Assembly (NCBI GenBank): GCA_003233475.1
Contig: QILU01000186.1
Coordinates: forward strand, 1-6,143
Origin: Ahrensia sp.
GTDB lineage: Bacteria > Pseudomonadota > Alphaproteobacteria > Rhizobiales > Rhizobiaceae
Length of the DNA: 6,143 bases
Direction of reading: 5' to 3'
Shown here: positions 1 through 5,929 of the stretch, piece by piece
Layout of the letters: each line of letters opens with the position of its first letter
How positions within the stretch are numbered: the stretch's first letter is position 1
Program-made: the position numbers and the translations under genes
Notes under the pieces: model-generated
The model's database searches: none
What the model saw: the letters and a program-made list of their open reading frames with translations, nothing else
Told to the model about the DNA's origin: nothing

Positions 1-1005
1 TCTGAAACTGATATAACTGTGACGTAGGGAATAGAGTGTTCGGCTGTTTCCCTCGCGATCAAACTTTAGTTCAAGTCGGTTGAGCAGATTATTGAATTGC
101 TTCTTATGATCTTGCGGAAATAGCAGGTCGGTTGGATTGGCTTCGTTTCTTTCCATTAGCCGTTGAAAAGGGATCACGGCACCACTCATGCTTTTGCAGA
201 ATCCTACACCTCGCTTGCCACGAACGCTGATCTCTAAAATAGTTTGATCGGTCGATTCATCACGAACGATTTCCACATCACGATATTCCAATCGTTTCAT
301 CTCATCAGGGCGGACGCCAGTATTAGCCAGAAACAAGATCATGTCGTGCAATTGTTCTGCACTATGATGCCAAGGGCGACCTTTTGCGTCGAGGGTATTT
401 TGTCTTGTCGCACGATAAAGAGTTTTATATTCGTCTGGCGAAAACCACGCGCGATGCGAGACTTTCCCAGAGGCACCATATGGAATTGATACATCGGGCA
501 GAAAATCAATCCAGCCGCGCCGAAGCGCCGTTTTCAATACCATTCGGAGCGTGACAATTTCATGCCTCATTGTACTGCGGGAAGGCGGCTTGTAATTCGG
601 GTCATTTTTAAGCCGAAAGATGCGGTAGTCCTGCACCGTTCCAGCCAAGATGTCTTTCACTGACATTTTGCCAAAAAACGGGATTAAGTGGTTGCGTAGT
701 CTGGCTTGATGATCTTGAACGTATTTTACATTCCGCTCACCCTCAGTCATGATTTCGTACTCGTCAGTGAAGCGTTCGGCGGCCTGCACAAAACTCTTGC
801 CAACCACCAATGTTCCTGCGGCTTTTTTGCCACGCAGGTTGAAATACCATTCCTCAGCAAACTCCAATGCCAAAGGGACAGTTTTTTGTTTGGTGCTGGC
901 ACGGCGGTTCCTGCCGTCCATGTATGTGGAACATTGCCAAACCGAGCTGCGCCCGCGTTTATAGATTTTTACCTTACCGTCTAATAGTTCATGTGTCGTG
1001 CTCAT
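1..1005 (-). CDS. Tyrosine recombinase / integrase, 3' end cut by window edge
   Basis: Site-specific recombinase of the phage/island integrase family, read by translating the minus strand from the ATG at 1003-1005. The frame stays open for 335 codons to the left edge. An N-terminal region (about residues 1-75) contains RGRSSVWQCSTY and STKQKT, resembling an arm-binding domain. A helical core-binding region follows (about 95-190). The catalytic domain then shows NTGVRPDEMKRL with the first catalytic Arg at 232, a beta-hairpin GKRG with probable catalytic Lys264, and YSLRHSYIS with Arg328 and His329. The usual first His of the HxxR box is Tyr325, a variant I recall from other proteobacterial integrases. 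The final Trp/His box and the nucleophilic Tyr lie beyond position 1. The start is supported by GGAG six bases upstream. It sits just past the 3' end of tRNA-Phe and reads away from it, as expected for an element that uses that tRNA as attachment site. Family call is secure; its target is inferred. Confidence 0.93.
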   Translation of the reverse strand, partial: MSTTHELLDGKVKIYKRGRSSVWQCSTYMDGRNRRASTKQKTVPLALEFAEEWYFNLRGKKAAGTLVVGKSFVQAAERFTDEYEIMTEGERNVKYVQDHQARLRNHLIPFFGKMSVKDILAGTVQDYRIFRLKNDPNYKPPSRSTMRHEIVTLRMVLKTALRRGWIDFLPDVSIPYGASGKVSHRAWFSPDEYKTLYRATRQNTLDAKGRPWHHSAEQLHDMILFLANTGVRPDEMKRLEYRDVEIVRDESTDQTILEISVRGKRGVGFCKSMSGAVIPFQRLMERNEANPTDLLFPQDHKKQFNNLLNRLELKFDREGNSRTLYSLRHSYISFR

Positions 1006-1011
1006 TGAAGT

Positions 1012-1015
1012 CTCC
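1012..1015 (-). promoter_or_regulatory. Ribosome binding site of the integrase
   Basis: On the minus strand GGAG lies six bases before the ATG at 1005 (GGAGACTTCAATG). It is the only purine-rich Shine-Dalgarno-like string near this start, and supports choosing this ATG for an open frame that has no family-length clue because its 3' end is missing. Confidence 0.6.
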
Positions 1016-1117
1016 AAGTGTGTATGAGATTAAAAAAATCCACTGGAAAAAACCGTTTAAAATCAATAAGTGTGTATGTAGTGTGTAAGTCCGAACGCCA
1101 ACCACCCACATGTGTAG
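1016..1117. repeat. Cluster of TGTGTA direct repeats, candidate integrase arm-type sites
   Basis: The 11-mer AAGTGTGTATG occurs exactly at 1016-1026 and 1068-1078. The core TGTGTA recurs in the same orientation at 1019-1024, 1071-1076, 1082-1087 and 1111-1116. All copies fall in the short spacer between the integrase start and the tRNA-Phe 3' end. In elements of this type, the arm sites bound by the integrase N-terminal domain, and often the integrase promoter, lie in this interval. The leftmost copy touches the integrase ribosome binding site, so integrase binding could also repress its own gene. The repeats are seen directly; the function is inference. Confidence 0.45.
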
Positions 1118-1152
1118 GAAATCGCATAAGATATTGATATTTAAGAGAAAAA

Positions 1153-1227
<75 letters not shown>

Positions 1228-1400
1228 ATTTTTAACCGCGCTTTTGGCTTGGTTTGGGGGTATTTCCGTTGGTAAAATACCATCGAAAGCTTGGCTGGTA
1301 TAGTCACTCGCTCGTAGGCTGTCTACCCGCTTTCCAACACTTGTTCGGGCAAAAATAACTGGGTGTAATTTTCTTTTGAATTAATGAGTCCTGACTCTAA

Positions 1401-2027
1401 TCACCCGTTTTTGGTTAGCCAATTGATATGGATGGGATACCCTTCCCCCTGCAGCAGGTTGGCGGTTTCATAGAGTGGCAGGCCGACGACATTGGTGTAG
1501 GAGCCGATAAGCTTGACGATAAAGGCTCCGGCAATACCTTGAATGGCATACCCCCCGGCCTTACCGCGCCATTCACCGGAAGCCAGATAGCTCTCAAATT
1601 CATCGGTGGAAAGCTTTTTGAACCGCACTCTTGTTTCTATCAGGCGGTGCCGCATGGCTCCTTTTGGGGTAACCAGGGTAATGCCAGTGTAAACCCGGTG
1701 AGCCCTGCCCGAAAGCAGGCGCAGACACCCGGCCGCTTCATCCAGCATTTCAGCTTTAGGTAAAATCCTTCGCCCGACACTCACCACCGTATCGGCCGCC
1801 AGAATAAAACTGTCCTGTGCATCGCCGGAAAGCTGCATGTTTTTTAAGGCCATTTCAGCTTTGGTTTTTGACAGCCGTTTTGCGAGGGAACGCCCGGCTT
1901 CGCTTTTATTGGGTGTCTCGTCCGCTTCCACCGGCGACAGTAAATCCGGTTCAATTCCGATCTGCTGAAGCAGGGCCAGTCGGCGTGGAGAGCCGGAAGC
2001 CAGGATGAGTTTTGAACCTGATGCCAT
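1401..2027 (-). CDS. maf: Maf/YhdE-like nucleoside triphosphate pyrophosphatase
   Basis: Maf-family nucleotide pyrophosphatase, a cytoplasmic enzyme that hydrolyses non-canonical or excess nucleotides to the monophosphate and pyrophosphate. The family was first named for septum formation inhibition. Visible motifs, numbered from the chosen ATG at 2027, are ASGSPRR (10-16) that binds phosphate, VEADE (33-37), KTKAEMA (54-60), AADTVV with catalytic Asp79, [11 protein letters not shown] (105-115), [10 protein letters not shown] (155-164) and [14 protein letters not shown] (175-188). The [11 protein letters not shown] ending resembles the YhdE (dTTP/UTP) type more than the YceF type; that assignment is inference. 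At 208 residues it has the normal length. The open frame reaches back to a TTG at 2096, but the extra 23 residues lie before the conserved N-terminus, so ATG 2027 is preferred despite a weak ribosome site. It is last in the cluster, 77 bases after infA. Confidence 0.93.
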   Translation of the reverse strand: MASGSKLILASGSPRRLALLQQIGIEPDLLSPVEADETPNKSEAGRSLAKRLSKTKAEMALKNMQLSGDAQDSFILAADTVVSVGRRILPKAEMLDEAAGCLRLLSGRAHRVYTGITLVTPKGAMRHRLIETRVRFKKLSTDEFESYLASGEWRGKAGGYAIQGIAGAFIVKLIGSYTNVVGLPLYETANLLQGEGYPIHINWLTKNG

Positions 2028-2104
2028 TACTTTAACCCGCCAATTGACAATTGCATGAAATAACAGATGAGACCTTGTTGGTATTTTTGGTCCCAACAGA
2101 GAAT

Positions 2105-2323
2105 TTATTTGAAACGATAGGTTATGCGGCCTTTTGTAAGATCATAGGGTGTCATTTCCACCAACACACTGTCCCCGGCCAGAACCCGAATGCGGTTCTT
2201 GCGCATGCGCCCGGCCGTGTGGGCAATAATTTCATGTTCGTTTTCAAGCTTCACCCGAAATGTTGCGTTTGGCAGTAATTCCACCACTGTCCCTGGAAAT
2301 TCCAGAATTTCTTCTTTCGCCAT
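2105..2323 (-). CDS. infA: Translation initiation factor IF-1
   Basis: IF-1, the small OB-fold protein that binds the ribosomal A site on the 30S subunit with IF-2 and IF-3 during initiation. The 72-residue length is exactly that of the family. Diagnostic stretches are [20 protein letters not shown] (9-28), the typical [17 protein letters not shown] (35-51) and [16 protein letters not shown] (57-72). The ATG is preceded by AGGAA about eleven bases upstream, a little far but the only candidate. A 132-base gap separates it from the phosphatase gene upstream, the longest gap in this cluster, so it may have its own promoter; I could not point to a convincing one. maf follows downstream. Identity is certain; how it is transcribed is not. 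Confidence 0.98.
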   Translation of the reverse strand: MAKEEILEFPGTVVELLPNATFRVKLENEHEIIAHTAGRMRKNRIRVLAGDSVLVEMTPYDLTKGRITYRFK

Positions 2324-2455
2324 GCGATTATATATTCCTGTTATGTGTTGATCGCGGTACCCTTAAACGAGTCGCGAAACAGTTATGCCGCTTCAATTTG
2401 GGCGGAAACTAGCCGTAAATGCACCATTTGTGAACCGTGTAGATTTTATTGCCTG

Positions 2456-2941
2456 TTATTCGGTTTCTTTTGGAATTTCAGGGACGCCCAATGTGTCCAG
2501 AATTCGCTCCTCCAGGCGATTGCGAACATCCCGGTAGGCGTCCAGCACCTGCTCTCTGGAACCGGTCACGACGGTGGGATCGGCGGAGGGCCAGTAGTCG
2601 ACTTCAGTGGCCTCCACATGCGCCATTTCCAGGGCAATATGATGGGCGGTGGGGGAGAGTGTAACAATCAGATCGAAATAGCCCTCATTCATATCTTCCA
2701 ATGATTGAGGTTCCCGATTTTGAATATCAATTCCCAATTCATTCATGACAACTTCCACAAATGGATCAGGAGTTCCGCATTTCACCCCGGCGCTGGCCGT
2801 ATAGATCGATGCGCCAAAACGGGCCCGTGTCAGCGCTTCTGCCATGGGGGAACGAATGATATTGTGATTGCACAAATACAGCACTGAATTCACCCGTTTT
2901 TTGGGGGAATTCGCGGGGTGTTTTGATGATCGTTTATTCAT
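2456..2941 (-). CDS. Low-molecular-weight protein tyrosine phosphatase family protein
   Basis: Protein of the LMW-PTP/arsenate reductase fold, 161 residues. The phosphate loop is CNHNIIRS, with nucleophile Cys24, Asn27, Arg30 and Ser31 fitting the C-x5-R-S signature, followed by the family's PMAEAL. A probable general acid lies in ADPT (Asp121-Pro122). The second cysteine found in classical LMW-PTPs (CxxGNxCRS) is Ile29, and the Gly is His26, so this is a divergent branch and its substrate cannot be told from sequence. A basic tail of about 17 residues precedes the fold. The start has GGAAG six bases upstream and lies 12 bases after the UPF0262 stop, so the two are surely co-transcribed. In related genomes this family member sits beside infA; true tyrosine phosphatase activity is unproven. 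A thioredoxin-coupled arsenate reductase is less likely without further conserved cysteines. Confidence 0.88.
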   Translation of the reverse strand: MNKRSSKHPANSPKKRVNSVLYLCNHNIIRSPMAEALTRARFGASIYTASAGVKCGTPDPFVEVVMNELGIDIQNREPQSLEDMNEGYFDLIVTLSPTAHHIALEMAHVEATEVDYWPSADPTVVTGSREQVLDAYRDVRNRLEERILDTLGVPEIPKETE

Positions 2942-2953
2942 GAAATGCTTCCA

Positions 2954-3466
2954 TCACCCGCGCCAGTGTAAGACGCAAATCAGCGTGAACAGCCTTCGCG
3001 CCGTATCAAAGTCAATTTCAATTTTTCCGTCAAGCCGTTCTTTCAGGGTTTCCGATCCATCATTGTGCAACCCCCTGCGCGCCATATCGATAGCTTCGAT
3101 CTGGTTTGGGGTGGAGGAGCGGATAGCCTCAAAATAGCTTTCGCAAATGGTGAAATATTCTTTGACGGTTTTGCGAAACGGGGTGAGGGACAAAATATGC
3201 GTCGCTATTTTGTTATCCGCTGTATCTGCAATATCAAACACCAGCCGTTGCTCCACAACACCCAGTCGCAGCTTGTATTCTGCATTATCACCTTTGGTGG
3301 CATGGCCCACAGGCCAAAAATAATTTTCCTCAATTAAATCGAATATGGCCACCGCCCGCTCGTGTTCCACGTCGGCGTTGGCCCGGCTGATGGTTGTTTC
3401 ATCCAACACCACATCTATAAGACGGGAATTGCCGGGTGGAGAAGGGGGGCTGACTGGTTCTGACAT
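2954..3466 (-). CDS. UPF0262 family protein
   Basis: Conserved alphaproteobacterial protein of unknown function, 170 residues, assigned to UPF0262 by recall. Characteristic strings are RLIDVVLDE (15-23), [19 protein letters not shown] (33-51), [11 protein letters not shown] (107-117), [20 protein letters not shown] (122-141) and [20 protein letters not shown] at the C-terminus. There is no signal peptide or membrane segment, so it is probably cytoplasmic. The ATG lies 6 bases after the DUF2948 stop, with AGGGGGA about nine bases upstream inside the end of that gene, so translation of the two is likely coupled. The LMW-PTP gene starts 12 bases downstream. Its constant association with infA and maf hints at a basic cellular role, but none is known to me. 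Confidence 0.92.
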   Translation of the reverse strand: MSEPVSPPSPPGNSRLIDVVLDETTISRANADVEHERAVAIFDLIEENYFWPVGHATKGDNAEYKLRLGVVEQRLVFDIADTADNKIATHILSLTPFRKTVKEYFTICESYFEAIRSSTPNQIEAIDMARRGLHNDGSETLKERLDGKIEIDFDTARRLFTLICVLHWRG

Positions 3467-3472
3467 CGTATC

Positions 3473-3937
3473 TTATCCCCCTGAACTGGGGATGTGCCGG
3501 GGTTTGCCCCGGGCGGTCCAACGGGCTCCAAGATCACTCAACTGGGCCTCAATACATTCGATCTGAACACTCATGGCAGCGTTTCCAGCGAAGGTGAATT
3601 CCAGCGTTCCAGATAGATCGTCTCCATGGTCAGTTGGAGAAAAGGTGATCGCCAACAGGGACAGGATTTGTGTTTTATCCTGCCGGTCAATGCTCTTTGT
3701 TCTTACACTTTCCACCTGCGCAAAATGCAGCACAGAAAGGCGGCGTTCATATTTTTTGAACAGCCCGCGGCGACCACTATCCGCTTCCCAGGCAAAACGA
3801 TTAATGGGCAAAACCAATTGTTTATTGTGGGGCGAATACTCGATCTCCCCCCCTTTCAAAACGGCGTCCTGAACATGGGCCGAAATCACCGCCAGATCTA
3901 AGGCATCCATTGCCATTATTTTTAATTGGTCGCTCAT
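3473..3937 (-). CDS. DUF2948 family protein
   Basis: Conserved alphaproteobacterial protein of unknown function, 154 residues, matching my memory of DUF2948. The hallmark is DLAVISAHVQDAVLKGGEIE (about 13-32), followed by KQLVLPINRFAWE and a stretch rich in aromatic and basic residues, RRGLFKKYERRLSVLHF. The C-terminal half contains ITFSPTDHGDDLSGTLEFTF and then IECIEAQLSDLGARW. It has no signal peptide or transmembrane helix. It is the first gene of the minus-strand cluster, and its promoter should lie in 3938-4217; the bases just before the ATG contain no clear Shine-Dalgarno. In many related genomes I recall it next to hisD; here UPF0262 follows after only 6 bases. Confidence 0.9.
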   Translation of the reverse strand: MSDQLKIMAMDALDLAVISAHVQDAVLKGGEIEYSPHNKQLVLPINRFAWEADSGRRGLFKKYERRLSVLHFAQVESVRTKSIDRQDKTQILSLLAITFSPTDHGDDLSGTLEFTFAGNAAMSVQIECIEAQLSDLGARWTARGKPRHIPSSGG

Positions 3938-4159
3938 GTGGGGTGCAAAGATTCTGGTTTGGCTAAATCGTTCAAGAACAGGAAAATAAGTGGTGAAAAT
4001 AGAGGTGTATTAAAAGGTAAGGCCAATCATGGAAGGGCGCAAGCGGGACAATAGAAGTATAGTGTATTTGATGAGGAGGTGAAGGCGAGCCGGTTGAATA
4101 TTCGGCTAAATGGATATTCACTGCCGCTTAATCATTCCTGTTTACCATGTCACGAGTAG

Positions 4160-4181
4160 CCGAGATCGGTTTCGATATCGG
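4160..4181 (+). promoter_or_regulatory. Leader hairpin before the deacetylase, followed by a T run
   Basis: CCGAGATCG pairs with CGATATCGG around a GTTT loop: nine stem positions with a single G/A mismatch. A run of six T lies at 4189-4194, seven bases past the stem. The T run is too far away for a textbook intrinsic terminator, and the stem is nearly a perfect DNA palindrome, so an operator, a leader structure or an attenuator are all possible. It lies 36 bases before the deacetylase start. Confidence 0.4.
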
Positions 4182-4192
4182 CGCGCCCTTTT

Positions 4193-4225
4193 TTGTTTTG
4201 CGTATGGGTGACTTGTTTTGCGTAT
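4193..4225 (+). repeat. 13-bp direct repeat spanning the deacetylase start
   Basis: TTGTTTTGCGTAT occurs exactly at 4193-4205 and at 4213-4225, with a 20-base period, close to two helical turns. The second copy includes the TTG start codon at 4218. It could be a tandem duplication or paired sites for a regulator that would block both transcription and ribosome access. T-richness makes some chance similarity possible. Confidence 0.45.
4206..4211 (+). promoter_or_regulatory. Ribosome binding site deciding the TTG start of the deacetylase
   Basis: GGGTGA ends six bases before TTG at 4218. An in-frame stop at 4209-4211 (TGA inside this same string) rules out any start further upstream. The next in-frame ATG, residue 35, would remove the signal peptide. 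Together these favour the rare TTG start. Confidence 0.6.
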
Positions 4226-5414
4226 TTTATCAGCCGTTTTAGGCTTCGCCATATCGTTTTTCTTTGCCGGTTCCGCTTTTGCATCCTGCGGCCCTGATGC
4301 CCTTGGCACCAGCCGCATCATGTCTATTGATACAACCAAATATCGATTGATCGAGGGCAATGAGAAAAGTTTTGGGCTTCGCAATAAAGAAGTAATCCTG
4401 ACCTTCGACGACGGTCCGGCAAATGGCAATACTTCTCGAATATTAAAAGCACTAAAGAAGGAATGCGTAAAAGCCACCTTCTTTTATGTAGGTCGCATGG
4501 CCAAGTTCAACCCTAAGATGGTTCGTCGGGTTGTTGCAGCTGGTCACACTCTTGCTCACCACACCTATGATCATAAACGTCTGCCCTCCTTTTCATCGGA
4601 AACAGTGGCTCGCAAAATTGATCGTGGAATTAGCACGTTGCAAAAAATCGCTTATGGGGAAAACAGTTCAACTCCGAGAATACGCTTTTTCCGATATCCT
4701 TATTTCGCCAGAAACAGCAGGACGGACCGGGTAATTGCGAAAAGGGGTATGATCGCATTTGGTGCCAATATCGATTCCCGCGACTGGAAGGAACGCAGCG
4801 CAAGTAAAATACGAAAAAACATCATGCGCCAACTGCGCCGGGAGGGTAAGGGCATTATTTTAATGCATGATATTAATGGTCGAACCGCAAAAATGCTGCC
4901 GCGCCTGTTGAGAGATTTGAAAGAAGGCGGTTATCGCGTGGTTCATATGGTGCAAAAGGATTTCAAAAGGCCCGTTCCCAAACTCCGCGGAAGTCCCCAT
5001 TTGGTGGCGAGTTTAGAAGCGCCGATTTCCCAACCGAAATCTGATGATAAAAAAGCCTCTCTGGTAGTAAAGACATCGTACAAAACAGGGAACGCTCAGC
5101 AATATTCCCGCGTCTCAACCACCAGTACAACACAAGACGTGGCCCGTACCGGAATTAAAGTCGCCACCAAAACAAAGGCTGACGAAGGGAATGAAAATGG
5201 CAAAAAGCCGAAATCGAAACCCACTAGATCGAAAAGCAAAAAGCAGCTTCGAAAAAAACTGACAAAAGTCAAAAGCTTAAAACGTAAGCGGATTAAAAAA
5301 AGCAAGAAGCGTCGTCGGTTGGTGGTGGTAGCAGGAGGCAAGCGCCGTCTTGGAAAAACAAATGTCCGCCGTGGTGGATGGAAGTTACGTCGTTCCCAGT
5401 GGATTTTGAACTAG
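4218..5414 (+). CDS. Secreted NodB-domain (CE4) polysaccharide deacetylase with a basic C-terminal tail
   Basis: Metal-dependent de-N-acetylase of carbohydrate esterase family 4, whose members deacetylate N-acetylglucosamine polymers such as peptidoglycan, chitin oligomers or exopolysaccharide. Residues 1-23 form a signal peptide (hydrophobic core, likely cleavage after AFA), so it acts in or beyond the periplasm; the Cys at 24 makes a lipoprotein possible but the lipobox is poor. All five CE4 motifs are present: TFDDGP (62-67, Asp64 base and Asp65 metal ligand), HTYDH (115-119, His115 and His119 ligands), RYPY (159-162), DSRDW (186-190) and LMHD (215-218). The domain ends near 245. A long tail follows, of which residues 329-367 hold 24 Lys/Arg in 39 positions, ending VRRGGWKLRRSQWILN. 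The TTG start is forced by an upstream in-frame stop. Catalytic function is well supported; the substrate is unknown. It faces away from the infA cluster and converges with the next gene. Confidence 0.92.
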   Translation: MRILSAVLGFAISFFFAGSAFASCGPDALGTSRIMSIDTTKYRLIEGNEKSFGLRNKEVILTFDDGPANGNTSRILKALKKECVKATFFYVGRMAKFNPKMVRRVVAAGHTLAHHTYDHKRLPSFSSETVARKIDRGISTLQKIAYGENSSTPRIRFFRYPYFARNSRTDRVIAKRGMIAFGANIDSRDWKERSASKIRKNIMRQLRREGKGIILMHDINGRTAKMLPRLLRDLKEGGYRVVHMVQKDFKRPVPKLRGSPHLVASLEAPISQPKSDDKKASLVVKTSYKTGNAQQYSRVSTTSTTQDVARTGIKVATKTKADEGNENGKKPKSKPTRSKSKKQLRKKLTKVKSLKRKRIKKSKKRRRLVVVAGGKRRLGKTNVRRGGWKLRRSQWILN

Positions 5415-5422
5415 CTTAAAAC

Positions 5423-5929
5423 TTAGTTTTGCCCATAGTTTGAAGGCGCTGTCAGGCTCCGGCTCAGGCGCTTCAACATGGGGTCATAAAGCGCACGTTC
5501 ACTTTCCGGGTAAATCATCTCAAAAGCGGAAAAGCTGCTTAAGTCCGCGCTTGCAGCAAGGCGTTGATAGAAGATCATCCGGCGCTCCCCTTCCATCTCA
5601 AAGCCCGAAATGACAATCCAGTTGTTTTTGATACGTTTATAAGTGCCATCGCGGGTGGCGCTGTCTTGCAAAATGATGGTCTGTACTTCTTTTAACGACA
5701 ACTCATCACCGTTCGTGAAACCATAGGCGCGAAACTCGGCGGATTGATCCAGGGTTTCCATTGTAACCCCGCTGCCGTTTTCTGATTCTCTTGTCGTCTC
5801 AAATACATCCAGCGGAAAGTCCACACTGAATCCGTACCGAGGATTGGAATATTTTCCCCATTCCATGCCAAACGCCTGTTGGCCTGTAAGAACGAATATA
5901 AGTATCAGCAGTGTTTTCAAATGGCGCAT
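5423..5929 (-). CDS. Exported protein of unknown function, possibly PsbP/DUF1795-like fold
   Basis: Small secreted protein, 168 residues from the ATG at 5929. The frame stays open to 6031, but the 34 extra residues lack sense before a clear signal peptide, MRHLKTLLILIFVLTGQQAFG, with cleavage expected after AFG. GAGGGA sits about five bases before this ATG, which supports it. The mature part opens with YSNPRYGFSVDFPLDVFE, a pattern reminiscent of PsbP/DUF1795-type domains, and later has a segment IKNNWIVISGFEMEGERRMI and FSAFEMIYPESERALYDPML near the end. There is no cysteine, no transmembrane helix after the signal and no recognisable catalytic motif. It converges on the deacetylase with stop codons separated by 8 bases. 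Shared location does not prove a shared role; the fold suggestion is weak. Confidence 0.75.
   Translation of the reverse strand: MRHLKTLLILIFVLTGQQAFGMEWGKYSNPRYGFSVDFPLDVFETTRESENGSGVTMETLDQSAEFRAYGFTNGDELSLKEVQTIILQDSATRDGTYKRIKNNWIVISGFEMEGERRMIFYQRLAASADLSSFSAFEMIYPESERALYDPMLKRLSRSLTAPSNYGQN

Larger units (their letters stand above)
3938..4217. promoter_or_regulatory. Divergent intergenic region between DUF2948 cluster and deacetylase
   Basis: This 280-base region must hold the start signals for two divergent units. I see no clear -35/-10 pair for either. It does contain a perfect Shine-Dalgarno-like AGGAGGTGA at 4074-4082, an inverted repeat GAATAT/ATATTC (4096-4101 and 4114-4119), a strong hairpin at 4160-4181 followed by a T run, and a 13-bp direct repeat reaching the deacetylase start. 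A short frame at 4110-4211 (33 residues) ends just before the deacetylase start and could be a leader peptide, but its coding status is unsupported. Confidence 0.5.

Noticed and set aside
1270..1282. Palindrome TGGTA-AAA-TACCA, whose TGGTAAAATACC part recurs at 6067-6078, as a shared operator
   Set aside because: One shared 12-mer is expected about once by chance in a window of this size, and the two sites flank unrelated genes.
1386..1397. GAGTC/GACTC inverted repeat just after the maf stop as a terminator
   Set aside because: The stem is only five pairs with a two-base loop and no T run follows on the minus strand.
2027..2096. Upstream TTG (2096) as the start of maf
   Set aside because: It adds 23 residues before the conserved N-terminal motif, unlike the family; the ATG at 2027 gives normal length.
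2324..2340. TATAAT in the infA upstream region (AATATATAATCGC) as a -10 promoter box
   Set aside because: It lies three bases before the ATG, so transcripts from it would start inside or after the start codon.
2417..2429. AAATG-CAC-CATTT hairpin between the phosphatase and infA as a terminator
   Set aside because: AT-rich five-pair stem without a T run; the cluster probably continues into infA.
4142..4477. 111-residue minus-strand frame overlapping the deacetylase start
   Set aside because: It lies opposite the conserved signal peptide and CE4 domain start and shows no recognisable features; a shadow frame.
5409..5430. AACTAG/TTAGTT and AAAAC/GTTTT inverted repeats between the convergent genes as a bidirectional terminator
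   Set aside because: Stems of five to six AT-rich pairs, one G-T, overlapping both stop codons; too weak to call.
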